Part shown: positions 17,727-26,166 of the stretch, piece after piece
Layout of the letters: each line of letters opens with the position of its first letter
How positions within the stretch are numbered: the stretch's first letter is position 1
From: Mycolicibacterium vaccae NBRC 14118 = CIP 105934
Lineage (GTDB): Bacteria > Actinomycetota > Actinomycetes > Mycobacteriales > Mycobacteriaceae
Length of the DNA: 64,000 nt
Direction: 5' to 3'
NCBI RefSeq assembly: GCF_001552715.1
Contig: NZ_BCRS01000003.1
Location: 1 to 64,000 of the forward strand
The notes under the pieces: generated by a model
What the model was told of the DNA's origin: nothing
Seen by the model: the letters and a program-made list of their open reading frames with translations, nothing else
Databases searched by the model: none
Program-made: the position numbers and the translations under genes

Positions 17727-19199
17727 GTGACCTCGCCCGATAGCGCTTCCCTCCAGGGGACCGCTGTCCGCGGGGGATTCGCCGTCATCATCGGCCAGGT
17801 GCTGCGCACGCTGATCCAGTTGATCGGCCTGATCCTGCTCGCTCGCCTGCTCACCCCGGTCGACTTCGGGCTGGTCGCGATGGTCACTTCGATAATCGGG
17901 GTGACGTCGGTCCTGAGCGATTTCGGGCTTTCGATGGCGATCATGCGGGAAGCGAGTCTGCCCCCTGCGATCCGGGACGCACTGTTCTACATCAATGCCG
18001 GGCTGGCGCTTGTAACGGCGGGTTGCGTGTGGCTGGCGGCGCCGTTGATCGCCGGTTTCTATGGAGAGCCGCTACTGGAGGAGGTCACCCGATGGCTGGC
18101 GGCATTCGTGTGCATTTCTGGTCTGGCACCGCAGTTCCGGGCGGAGCTCGCGCGTAAGCACAAGTTCGCATCGCTGGCTTGCGTCGATCCGATCGCGCAG
18201 GGCGTGGCCCTTGTCGCTGCCTGTATCGCCGCTCTGCGCGGCGCCGGGTACTGGGCGGTGGTGATCCAGCAAGGCGTCGCCGCGGTAATCCTGGTCACGG
18301 TACTGGTGGTCCTGTCACGTTACGTGCCACGGTCGCGCCCGAGTCTGCGAGGCGTGAAGGAGCACCTGTCTTTCGGCGCCACCTCCCTGGGAATCGACCT
18401 GACGAACTACGCGGCGGTGTACGCAGCGCCGGCGGCGGTCGGACAGGCGCTCGGTGCGGCGACGATCGGGTTGTACAACCGGGCCTTCCAACTGGTGGCG
18501 TTTCCACTTGTCCAGTTGGCGGGTCCGCTCACCCGCGTGGTCGTGCCCATCCTGGCCCATGTCGACGAGGGCCCGAAGCTGGTCGCGGCAGCGAAACGGG
18601 TTCAGCTTGCGATGGCCTACGCGCTGTTGCCGTTCATCGCGCTCATCATCGTGGGCGGCCCGGATCTCGTCGAGGTGTTGTTCGGACCGGATTGGCGTGC
18701 ATCAGGCCGTCTCGCACAGATCATCGCGGTGGGCGGCGTCTTCCAGATCTTTGGATATGTGAACTACTGGCTGTACACCCGCAAGCGTCGGTTGGGCTTG
18801 GTGTGGCTGCTCGACGCGACGGTGTGGATACCGATCACCGCGTCGTACTTCGTGTTCAACACCAGGGGTGCCGAGTGGATCGCCGCGCTGTATGCCGCCA
18901 GTCTGCTGCTGAATTGGTTCGCGTCGACGGTGATCGGACTTCCCAGGATCGGATTTCCGGCGATGGAGCTGCTGCGGCCATCCCTGTTGCGGCTCGCCTT
19001 CCTGACACCGGTGGTGGCGGTCGGACTGGTCGTCAGTGAGACCCTGACCCGAAGTGGCTGGCAGGCGGGCTGGACGCTGGCCGGGGCGTCGATCTCGTCG
19101 CTCCTGGTGGTGGCGCTGCTCGCGTTCGTGCCGACCTTCAGGCGCGAAATCCGCGAATTCACAGCCGTTCTGGCCAAGGTGCGAAAGCGCAAACTCTGA
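17727..19199 (+). CDS. Polysaccharide flippase, Wzx/MATE-like (WzxC type)
   Basis: The 490-residue polytopic protein has about 12-14 hydrophobic helices. Family text is recognisable in LLARLLTPVDFGLVAMVTSI (about 30-49) and in YNRAFQLVAFPLVQL, both typical of the polysaccharide synthesis/WzxC family (Polysacc_synt_3). It should flip the lipid-linked EPS repeat unit across the membrane. The start is taken as the GTG at 17727 (VTSPDSASLQGTAVRGGFAVI); the frame is open upstream to 17643 but that stretch has Cys/Arg-rich non-membrane sequence. No Shine-Dalgarno stands out at either place. Convergent with the glycosyltransferase gene at 19232. Confidence 0.82.
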   Translation: MTSPDSASLQGTAVRGGFAVIIGQVLRTLIQLIGLILLARLLTPVDFGLVAMVTSIIGVTSVLSDFGLSMAIMREASLPPAIRDALFYINAGLALVTAGCVWLAAPLIAGFYGEPLLEEVTRWLAAFVCISGLAPQFRAELARKHKFASLACVDPIAQGVALVAACIAALRGAGYWAVVIQQGVAAVILVTVLVVLSRYVPRSRPSLRGVKEHLSFGATSLGIDLTNYAAVYAAPAAVGQALGAATIGLYNRAFQLVAFPLVQLAGPLTRVVVPILAHVDEGPKLVAAAKRVQLAMAYALLPFIALIIVGGPDLVEVLFGPDWRASGRLAQIIAVGGVFQIFGYVNYWLYTRKRRLGLVWLLDATVWIPITASYFVFNTRGAEWIAALYAASLLLNWFASTVIGLPRIGFPAMELLRPSLLRLAFLTPVVAVGLVVSETLTRSGWQAGWTLAGASISSLLVVALLAFVPTFRREIREFTAVLAKVRKRKL

Positions 19200-19231
19200 T
19201 CGCAGCCAGCACGGACACAGGGTGACCGACG

Positions 19232-20299
19232 TCAGCGTGCGGCATCCGTCATCGTGGATTCTTCGAATGCGTAGAGTTTCGCCAGTTCGAGCCTGACTTT
19301 CGGCCAGGAATACCGATCGCTCGCCACCGTGTGCAGCGTGGTGCAGTAATCGCGCAGTTCCTGTGGGGTGAGTGTCGTCAGAGCGTCATATTTCGACCAG
19401 AATTCCTGTGCTGAGGAGAACAACGAGCGGTCACCGTCGGCGACGTAGTCCGTGACGCCGTCGATGCGGCTCAACAGCGCAGGCAGATAACAGTTATACG
19501 CTTCGAGCAGAGCGTTGTTGGCCGTCGCGAACGTGAGCGGCAGCAGCAGCGCGAACGATTCCCACAACAGCTTGTGATAGCTCGCGGCGTCCAGGCGTGG
19601 GTGGCACACCACGCCGTCCTGTTGGGCAAACCGGAGCTTGGTCGCCTCGTCCATGCCCACGAGTTCGATCTGGACCTCACGCGAGCCACGTTCGGCCACA
19701 ACCTGTTCCAGCATGTCCATATCGCGGTAGTTGGCCCCGACCATGACGAGCCGCCGCGGCTCGCAAGTGCGTCGTTCGAACACCTCGACCGGAGGCTGCG
19801 CAATGGCGTCGAACGTAAATCCGTGGGGTACGAAGCTCACGTTCTTGTCCGGAAATGCCTGACTGAAGACCTCGCGCTGTTGGCTGCTGAGAACAACGAT
19901 CACATGGGCGGCGCGCAGCGATATCTGCTTGATGCGGTGGTGCGTGCTGCGTACCGAGCCCAGCCACTGAGAATCGTCGAGATGCACCGTGTAGACGATC
20001 CGTTTGCCGAACAAGCGAAGAAGCCATGGCGAAAGGTAGGCGGTGGCCTCCGGGTGGAAGTAGTGCACCGTGTCGTGGCGCAATCCCCGGACCAGGGTGA
20101 GCAGATCCAGCAGCAGGAAGTTGAGGTGCCGCGGTCTGGTCGACTCGAGGCGGTTGGCAAAGGGCAGTCGCTCACCGCTCACGTAATGGCCCGTATCCGG
20201 TACGACCTTGTCGTACCCCGAGTCGGGATTGAGGTGCAGATAGTGGAAACCGGAATACAGCACGCGGGTGTCCGATCGTTGATTTCGGCTTCTCAACAT
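19232..20299 (-). CDS. GT4-like glycosyltransferase (EPS block 1)
   Basis: The 355-residue protein has a GT-B look. The N-terminal domain begins VLYSGFHYLHLNPDSGYDKV with a hydrophobic stretch LLLDLLTLVRGL. A mid-protein linker follows (VSFVPHGFTFDAI), then a C-terminal nucleotide-sugar domain with LVMVGANYRDMDMLEQV and NNALLEAYNCYLPALLSRIDGVTDYV. The usual ExFGxxxxE motif is weakly preserved as NALLEAY, so the donor is unclear. It overlaps the Wzy gene by 7 bp (ATG at 20299 with GGAG 9 nt before), giving a minus-strand operon kinase-Wzy-GT. Its likely job is adding a sugar to the EPS repeat. Confidence 0.72.
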   Translation of the reverse strand: MLRSRNQRSDTRVLYSGFHYLHLNPDSGYDKVVPDTGHYVSGERLPFANRLESTRPRHLNFLLLDLLTLVRGLRHDTVHYFHPEATAYLSPWLLRLFGKRIVYTVHLDDSQWLGSVRSTHHRIKQISLRAAHVIVVLSSQQREVFSQAFPDKNVSFVPHGFTFDAIAQPPVEVFERRTCEPRRLVMVGANYRDMDMLEQVVAERGSREVQIELVGMDEATKLRFAQQDGVVCHPRLDAASYHKLLWESFALLLPLTFATANNALLEAYNCYLPALLSRIDGVTDYVADGDRSLFSSAQEFWSKYDALTTLTPQELRDYCTTLHTVASDRYSWPKVRLELAKLYAFEESTMTDAAR

Positions 20300-21624
20300 C
20301 GGGAGACTCCTGTCCGGGCGGGGTTGCCATTTCGGGCCATCAGAATCGTCGCGAAGATCAGGCCGCTGGTGGGGAACTGCTGCGCGTTGGGCCACAGATC
20401 CCAGACTGCTTCGGTGATGGCCATCACGAAGAAGGCGCTGAGATAGCCGAAACATGCGATTTGTTCGTTGGATGCACGCATCGCCCGAGTCGCCCAGATC
20501 GCGCCCAGCCACACGGGTATGAGTGTGGCCAGACCCACCACTCCGTACTTCACCAGCGTGTCGACGACGATGTTGTGGCCGGTACCGGCGGCGGCCCAGA
20601 CCGCGATCTGCTCCTGCGTCTGGCCGTGAACCAGGAACCAATTGAAACCGGAGCCGACGATCGGGGCCTGCTGCCAAAGGTTGATTGCCTCAGACCAGAT
20701 GAATGCCCGTTCGGTGAACGCGTCCGAGCCCCAATCCAGCCAGGGAACGACGAATGCGGCGGCGAGGGCGGAACCGGCGAGCGCAGTTCCTGCCAGACGC
20801 ACCGAGATCACCGGTCGGAATCGACAGAATATCCACCACAGAATGACGACCGCGGCGGCGACGAGCGCCGTTCTGGTCGCGGACAGAACTATCGTCGCCA
20901 GCAGAAGCGATGCACAGAGCGCTCGCCACTGAATCTTCTTGATGAGCGGTATCAACGAGAACGAGATTGCGCAGTACATGCCGAGGGCGTTGCTCTGCCC
21001 GAATGGTCCGGCCAGTTCCCAGCCTGCGACAAGCGACTTTCTGGAGACGATGTTGTACATCATGTATTCGGGAATGATCAACCCGCCGGCTATCGAATAG
21101 GCGCCGACGCAGGACATCAGGACCGGAATCCACTTCAGGTCCGCCACCCGCGCGCCGGTGTTCCATATCGCCAGCAGAACGATGTTCGCCAGGATGATCT
21201 TGATCAGATCCGCGGGACCCGGACGGTCCGGCCCTACGAAGTAAGGCAGATTCAAGGCCAGTAAGAGCACGAGCAGCCAGGTGATGTCGCGGTTCGGATG
21301 CCCGCGCATGAGCACGACCGATGCACTTACGGCGAGGAGTGCGGCCGACCCTGCCCACCGCGCCAGACCCGCGGCGGGCGTCTCGGCCGAAACCAGGGCT
21401 TCACTGATGCCCAGATCGGGTGTGTGCTTGACGATCAGGTGGTTGATGGCCTCAGGGATCACGACGAGGCCGAGCGCGGTCGCCAACAGCAGGACGAATG
21501 CGTGGCTGCGGGTTCGCGAATCCGTTGGGGGAACACCGAGGAAGCGGGTGTGGCCCCTCGGGTGCGCCGGTGGTGCGGCCGCATACGTCGATGCGGACCC
21601 CCGCGTGACTCCGTCCCCGTCCAT
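20293..21624 (-). CDS. O-antigen ligase/Wzy-type polysaccharide polymerase
   Basis: The 443-residue integral membrane protein has about 11-12 helices. The diagnostic region is the large loop late in the chain: AFIWSEAINLWQQAPIVGSG (about 318-337) followed by AGTGHNIVVDTLVKYGVVGL (about 357-376). This is the pattern of the Wzy_C/O-antigen ligase superfamily. Upstream, LSATRTALVAAAVV resembles the conserved S-x-S/T-R-x-A/G helix. It would polymerise EPS repeat units after flipping. It lies 15 bp after the Wzz/kinase gene and overlaps the next glycosyltransferase. Confidence 0.82.
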   Translation of the reverse strand: MDGDGVTRGSASTYAAAPPAHPRGHTRFLGVPPTDSRTRSHAFVLLLATALGLVVIPEAINHLIVKHTPDLGISEALVSAETPAAGLARWAGSAALLAVSASVVLMRGHPNRDITWLLVLLLALNLPYFVGPDRPGPADLIKIILANIVLLAIWNTGARVADLKWIPVLMSCVGAYSIAGGLIIPEYMMYNIVSRKSLVAGWELAGPFGQSNALGMYCAISFSLIPLIKKIQWRALCASLLLATIVLSATRTALVAAAVVILWWIFCRFRPVISVRLAGTALAGSALAAAFVVPWLDWGSDAFTERAFIWSEAINLWQQAPIVGSGFNWFLVHGQTQEQIAVWAAAGTGHNIVVDTLVKYGVVGLATLIPVWLGAIWATRAMRASNEQIACFGYLSAFFVMAITEAVWDLWPNAQQFPTSGLIFATILMARNGNPARTGVSRC

Positions 21625-21639
21625 GGGTGTGCTGTCCGG

Positions 21640-23034
21640 TCAGTTTCCGCGCGACCGGCGATGCCCGTGTTCCGGCGGGACCTGCCGCGGATCGTCAGGG
21701 CTGCTGTAATAGGCGCTGCTCCTGGAGCGCTTCGCCGGTGCCATCGTCAGAACAGTGCCGACGAGCGGCGCGCCTGCCCGGTTGAGCGAATTACAGCCCT
21801 GCACAAGATCATCGCGTTGGGTCGTGCCGAACCGGGCGATCATCAGCACACCCTGAGACGCTGCCGCAAGGATGGCGCCGTCCGGTTTCAGAAGTGACGG
21901 CGTATCGACGACGACGTAGTCGAACTGTGCACTCAGTTCGTTCAGGACATCTGCGGTAGCGGGGGATTCGAGGAGTTCGGTGGGGCTGGGGGGAAGCGGA
22001 CCCGAGGTGAGCGCCGTCAGGCGGGGCGACGAGGTTTGTTGTAGCGCCTCGCGAAGGGCAATCTCGCCGCCGAGCACATTGCTCAGGCCGTTCTGTCCGG
22101 ACAGGTTCAGATAGCGCGCGATCCTCGGGCGGCGCATGTCGCCGTCCACGACGATCACGGTGTGGCCGGATTCGGCCAACGCGAGGGCCAGGTTGATCGC
22201 GGTAGACGTCCGCCCTTCTTCGGGCATCGCGCTCGTCATCGTGAGCACTCGCGGACCGTCGGCGACTTCGAGGAATTTGAGGTTCACGCGCAGATCACGA
22301 AAAGCCTCGGCGGGCGGGGAAGAGTCGGATTGAAATGAAATCTGCGGATTCTCCCGCAGCTTCGCCTGGAACGGGATCTCGGCGAGAAGTCCGACGCCGG
22401 TGGCTTCTTCCAGAGTCCTGGGGCTTCTCACCGCGTCATCACTTCGTCCCCGGACAAGCGCGATGATGATGCCGACTATCGCGCCGAGCAGCGCGGCGAC
22501 GGCCATTGTCCGAGCCGTTTTCGGTGCGGCCGAACTGCCGGGGATGTCCGCCCGTTGCTGCACGATCACGCGCGCATTCGGTTGCGCGCCCAGCGTTGGT
22601 GTCTCCAGTTCTGCTGCCATGACCACGAACTCGTCCGACAACCCGTTGGCGATGTCGCGGGCTCGCGCCGCCGACCGGTCGGACACCGCGACGTCGATGA
22701 CGACGGTGTCCGCCGGTGAACTTGCTTCGATCTGGTCCTGCAGTTCCGAGACGCTCATGTCTAGGCCGAGTTTGTCTATTGTGCGCTGCGCCAGAATGTC
22801 GCCTGTCAGCAGTTCGATATAGGACAGCACCCTGCGTTCAGCAAAAAGGCCACCGTCATAAATCTCGGAATTGCCGCCAGCCGATGCGGTCGCCACGAAC
22901 AAACGGGTCGAGGCCTGGTACACGGGGGCAACGGTGAGCGAATACGCGAAAGCGCCGATTATCGCGATACCTGTTGCTGCGCAGATGATCCGCCAACGGG
23001 TGCGCAAGATTCGCGCGAAATCCTGAACAGTCAA
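21640..23034 (-). CDS. Wzz-domain polysaccharide co-polymerase with BY-kinase-type ATPase domain
   Basis: The 464-residue fusion has an N-terminal Wzz domain with two membrane helices (about 16-34 and 176-194) flanking an extracytoplasmic loop. A cytoplasmic CpsD/CapB-like ATPase domain follows, with Walker A' VIVVDGDMRRP (about 293-303) and the late motif DYVVVDTPSLLKPDGAILA. A short C-terminal tail has YY at 442-443, a possible autophosphorylation site. The Walker A loop reads MPEEGRTSTA: Arg275 stands where family members have the P-loop Lys. The start is a TTG at 23034 with AAGGG six bases before it. It should set EPS chain length together with the downstream Wzy. Confidence 0.85.
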   Translation of the reverse strand: MTVQDFARILRTRWRIICAATGIAIIGAFAYSLTVAPVYQASTRLFVATASAGGNSEIYDGGLFAERRVLSYIELLTGDILAQRTIDKLGLDMSVSELQDQIEASSPADTVVIDVAVSDRSAARARDIANGLSDEFVVMAAELETPTLGAQPNARVIVQQRADIPGSSAAPKTARTMAVAALLGAIVGIIIALVRGRSDDAVRSPRTLEEATGVGLLAEIPFQAKLRENPQISFQSDSSPPAEAFRDLRVNLKFLEVADGPRVLTMTSAMPEEGRTSTAINLALALAESGHTVIVVDGDMRRPRIARYLNLSGQNGLSNVLGGEIALREALQQTSSPRLTALTSGPLPPSPTELLESPATADVLNELSAQFDYVVVDTPSLLKPDGAILAAASQGVLMIARFGTTQRDDLVQGCNSLNRAGAPLVGTVLTMAPAKRSRSSAYYSSPDDPRQVPPEHGHRRSRGN

Positions 23035-23550
23035 CTGCGACCCTTCACCGCTGAGCTTCCGTCGTGCCTGCCGCTCGCGCGCACAAGTCGCACTACGCTA
23101 TCCCAGGTGGTAGCTCGTCGCCAAGGATGACGGCACCGGTGTCACGGTTGACGACGCTGCGAACCGCCGCCGGAACATCGACGGAATCAAGGCCGTTCGC
23201 GCCAATGGAGCGTAGCCGGGCAGCGTCCTCCTCGGGATGGGTAAGCGCCTGCACGGCTTAGCCGGAACGTCAACAATGCCGGTCACGGCCCCGCTCACTT
23301 CATGACGAACTCACCTGCCACGAGCAAAGAATAGTTAGTGTGGTTAAAACGTGATTCACGGCGCAATTCTTTCGTTACCGATAATGCGGTCGCTTGCGGT
23401 GTCCGGCGGTATAGTCCGACCCCTGTTGGGACTACGAAGCTCGTGCACCCCGAAAGTGGAACAGGTGACCCGGTCAGTTCAGTCTTGTCGTCAAATCCGG
23501 ACTACCGCGGGGTTACCGCGACCGGATCTCAGCGGTACCGGGCAGCGGCG
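23035..23550. other. Divergent intergenic region between Wzz/kinase and BcsB-like genes
   Basis: About 516 bp separate the two divergent EPS genes. Apart from the possible 53-residue frame at 23093-23254 I see no gene. The right half (23320-23420) is the only clearly AT-richer part, with TAGTTAGTGTGGTTAAAACG near 23333-23352 and a TATAGT hexamer near 23410, so promoters for the BcsB-like gene probably lie there. I did not find the block-3 promoter signature here. Confidence 0.5.
23093..23254 (-). CDS. Possible small ORF or gene remnant upstream of the Wzz/kinase gene
   Basis: On the minus strand a frame opens with GTG at 23254, directly after an in-frame TAA, and closes at 23093 (53 residues). 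Its translation looks protein-like: an acidic/arginine helix (EEDAARLRS), then IGANGLDSVDVPAAVRSVV and NRDTGAVILGDELPPG. The overlapping 23098-23298 frame is instead rich in Ser/Arg/Pro, as non-coding frames are. I recognise no family and see no clear ribosome site. It could be a small gene, or the tail of a decayed larger gene left in the divergent promoter gap. Presence as a real product is unproven. Confidence 0.3.
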   Translation of the reverse strand: MQALTHPEEDAARLRSIGANGLDSVDVPAAVRSVVNRDTGAVILGDELPPGIA

Positions 23551-25524
23551 GTGAGCCGCATCCGGGCCTTGCGAGTGCTGGCCTCCGTGATGCTGTTGTT
23601 TCTGCCTGCTTTGTTCGCCGCTCCGGTGCATGCCCAACCCGACGCCGGAGATCCGCAGGCCGCGTCGGCGGTGACGTTGCGCTGGCCTGCACTCGGTATG
23701 GAGCGGGAGGTCGTGCTCGGCCCGGACAGCACGAGAACTTTCACTGTGCCGGTGCCGACCGGGCTCAGCGTGACGCGGTTGCTCGGCACCATCACCGCCC
23801 CGATGAACATCACCGCCGGTTACCTCGAGATCGACGACGCCGACGGAAACCTGCTCGGCACCGTCGATTTACCCCCCGCAGGCTCCGCTCAGGCTGCGAT
23901 ACCGATAGACGTCGACATCTCGGCGGCACGCGTTCGAGACTCGTCTGCCGAGTTGTCCTTCACCGTCCGCGCCCTCGACGGCGTCGATCGGTTCTGCGGC
24001 CCGCTCCAGCAGTTGACCCTGACAGACCTGTCGACGGTGTTCACCGGAACAGAGCCCCCCGTGACGACGATCGCGAACTTCTTCCCGCCGGTGCTTGAGC
24101 GGGCGTCGATCTACGCGCCGAACGACGCGGACCCGGCTGAACAGCAGTCGGTGCTGAGGTTGGTGTCCACGCTCACGCGGTTGTACGCGCCTCAACCGCT
24201 GGACGTCACCGTGGTCAATCAGCCGAGGGGCGCGTCACCGCCGCCCGCTGGTCGGCTGACCCGCACGGTCGTCGTCGAAAAGGGCGGCGCCGCGGGCCTG
24301 CGTGTCGAGAACGCCGGGAGCCCGGCGGCGTACCTTCGCGTGTCCGGCACCGGCGACGATCTCTCCACCCAGGTGTCGTTGCTCGCCAACGACCTGCAGA
24401 CGCTGGCGCAGACGCCCGTCGCGCGCGTCGAGCAGGCGGGATCCGGCGAGGTGCGGGGTGGCGATGTGATGACCTTCGGTCAGTTGAACCTGAACGGCAG
24501 GACCGAGGTGCTCCGATCCGGCAGTCTGCGCGTGGGAGTCGGACGCTCGGCTCTGGGCAACGGTCGCATCGACAGTGTGCAGGTGCATCTGCTCGCTGAT
24601 TACACACCCGTCTCTGAGGATGATGCGGCGGCCGTGGTCATCCGGTCCTCGGACGGGAGCGTCGTCTACACAGGTGTGCTCGACACCACCGGTCGGCTGG
24701 ACGCGACCTTCGTACTGCGGGATCAGGCCATCGGCCAGTTCGTCAGCCTCGACTTCGCGCTCACCTACAGCCCGCGGCAGGCGTGTGGACCCCTGACAGC
24801 CCCGATCACGTTCCAGATCGATCCCAGGTCATCGCTGACCGTCCACCGCGGCGGCCCTCCGCCGGGCGGCTTCAGCTCCATCCCCGCCGAGTTCAGCCCG
24901 AGTTTCCTGGTCGCGCTCGACGGGAGCGGCCCCAACCAGCTCGGCTACGCCGCCGACGTGGTCGCCGCGGTCTCCCGTCTCAGTAGCAGGCAGCTGACGC
25001 CCGAAGTCGTCGATCTCAAGACCGCCGCGGATGCCGAAACCGGGGCGTTGATCGTCGCCGATGCCTCGGCACTGAAAGAGACGTCGCTGCGGCCGCCCGT
25101 GAGCGGCGACGGAGACGCCTTGACCGTGGGCCTTCCCTCCGAGCTGCGCGCCAGCGTCGGCACGGGCCTGGGGTCGGTCCAGGCCTTCGCCGACCGGTCC
25201 CGGAATCGATCCGTGGTGCTGGTGACCACGACGGGTGCCTGGTCGCTGGTGGATCCGCTGTTCGGCTACCTCGCCGGGTTGGACGGCGAGTGGGCAGCGC
25301 TCACCGGCGATGTGTTGGCAGCCGGCGAGGAGGGGGTGCCGACCAATCTGACGATCTTCGACCAGGCCGGCGGGGCCGATGTCGCCGAACCGTCCGCGGT
25401 GGAGGCGTCATCGCTCCCACCGGGCGCGATCAGCATCGCGGCCGCCGCGGCGGCCGCAATCGCACTGACCGCAGGAATCGTGTGGTTGATCAGACGCCGT
25501 CGGAACAGGACTCGACTTACCTAG
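23551..25524 (+). CDS. BcsB-like membrane-anchored exopolysaccharide protein
   Basis: The 657-residue protein has a Sec signal peptide (RIRALRVLASVMLLFLPALF, cleavage probably after VHA), a long beta-rich extracytoplasmic region and a single C-terminal helix (about 632-650) followed by RRRRNR. The body has the plan of bacterial cellulose synthase subunit B: carbohydrate-binding-like and flavodoxin-like repeats, FCGPLQQLTLTD and later a second cysteine region QACGPLTAPITFQID. No BcsA-like synthase occurs in the window. It may guide a nascent EPS through the envelope. The start GTG at 23551 places the signal peptide at the N-terminus, although the frame is open to 23338. Its stop codon overlaps the kstR2 operator. 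Confidence 0.68.
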   Translation: MSRIRALRVLASVMLLFLPALFAAPVHAQPDAGDPQAASAVTLRWPALGMEREVVLGPDSTRTFTVPVPTGLSVTRLLGTITAPMNITAGYLEIDDADGNLLGTVDLPPAGSAQAAIPIDVDISAARVRDSSAELSFTVRALDGVDRFCGPLQQLTLTDLSTVFTGTEPPVTTIANFFPPVLERASIYAPNDADPAEQQSVLRLVSTLTRLYAPQPLDVTVVNQPRGASPPPAGRLTRTVVVEKGGAAGLRVENAGSPAAYLRVSGTGDDLSTQVSLLANDLQTLAQTPVARVEQAGSGEVRGGDVMTFGQLNLNGRTEVLRSGSLRVGVGRSALGNGRIDSVQVHLLADYTPVSEDDAAAVVIRSSDGSVVYTGVLDTTGRLDATFVLRDQAIGQFVSLDFALTYSPRQACGPLTAPITFQIDPRSSLTVHRGGPPPGGFSSIPAEFSPSFLVALDGSGPNQLGYAADVVAAVSRLSSRQLTPEVVDLKTAADAETGALIVADASALKETSLRPPVSGDGDALTVGLPSELRASVGTGLGSVQAFADRSRNRSVVLVTTTGAWSLVDPLFGYLAGLDGEWAALTGDVLAAGEEGVPTNLTIFDQAGGADVAEPSAVEASSLPPGAISIAAAAAAAIALTAGIVWLIRRRRNRTRLT

Positions 25525-25536
25525 CAAGCGCTTGGT
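25523..25536. promoter_or_regulatory. KstR2 operator upstream of kstR2
   Basis: AGCAAGCGCTTGGT fits AnCAAGnnCTTGnT perfectly and would give autoregulation. A -10 hexamer TACTCT (25540-25545) ends 6 nt before the GTG start, so the message should be leaderless. The box overlaps the last two bases of the upstream BcsB-like gene's stop codon, so there is no spare sequence between the EPS block and the sterol regulon. Confidence 0.92.
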
Positions 25537-25551
25537 TGCTACTCTGGGTGA

Positions 25552-26166
25552 GTGGATAAGGCGCTGCCCAGCCGCCGCGACGAGCTTTTGGCGCTCGCCG
25601 CGACGATGTTCGCCGAGCGTGGGCTGCGCGCCACCACGGTGCGCGACATCGCCGACTCGGCCGGAATCCTGTCGGGAAGCCTCTACCACCACTTCTCGTC
25701 GAAAGAGGAGATGGTCGACGAGGTGCTGCGCGGCTTCCTGGACTGGCTCTTCGACCGGTACCGCCAGATCCTCGAGACCGAGGCCAACCCGATGGAACGC
25801 CTCAAAGGTCTGTTCATGACTTCGTTCGAGGCCATCGCGACGCGCCACGCCGAGGTCGTCATCTACCAGGACGAGGCCAAGCGGCTGTCGTCGCAGGAGC
25901 GGTTCGGCTACGTCGAGGAGCGCAACAGAGAACAGCGCAAGATGTGGGTGGACGTGCTCACCCAGGGCATCGCCGAGGGTTACTTCCGGCCCGACGTCGA
26001 CGTCGACCTGGTGTACCGGTTCATCCGGGACACCACCTGGGTCTCGGTCCGCTGGTATCAACCCGGCGGCCCGTTGACCGCGGAAGAGGTCGGACAGCAG
26101 TACCTTTCGATCGTCCTCGGCGGGATAACCGCCGAGTCAACAAGCAAGGAGAGCAGCAATGGCTGA
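25552..26166 (+). CDS. kstR2: TetR-family repressor KstR2
   Basis: This 204-residue regulator is homologous to Rv3557c. The N-terminal TetR DNA-binding domain reads AATMFAERGLRATTVRDIADSAGI (helices 1-2, here within residues 16-39) and SGSLYHHFSSKEEMVDEVL (recognition helix, about 41-59). The C-terminal ligand domain is all-helical, and in the homologue it binds HIP-CoA, which releases DNA. Three perfect target boxes lie in this window (14518, 25523, 33685). The GTG start is fixed by the leaderless promoter geometry. The gene overlaps fadA6 by 8 bp. Confidence 0.95.
   Translation: MDKALPSRRDELLALAATMFAERGLRATTVRDIADSAGILSGSLYHHFSSKEEMVDEVLRGFLDWLFDRYRQILETEANPMERLKGLFMTSFEAIATRHAEVVIYQDEAKRLSSQERFGYVEERNREQRKMWVDVLTQGIAEGYFRPDVDVDLVYRFIRDTTWVSVRWYQPGGPLTAEEVGQQYLSIVLGGITAESTSKESSNG

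Noticed and set aside
23098-23298. A 66-codon minus-strand frame in the Wzz/kinase-BcsB gap
   Set aside because: Its Ser/Arg/Pro-rich translation looks non-coding, whereas the overlapping frame 23093-23254 looks protein-like.
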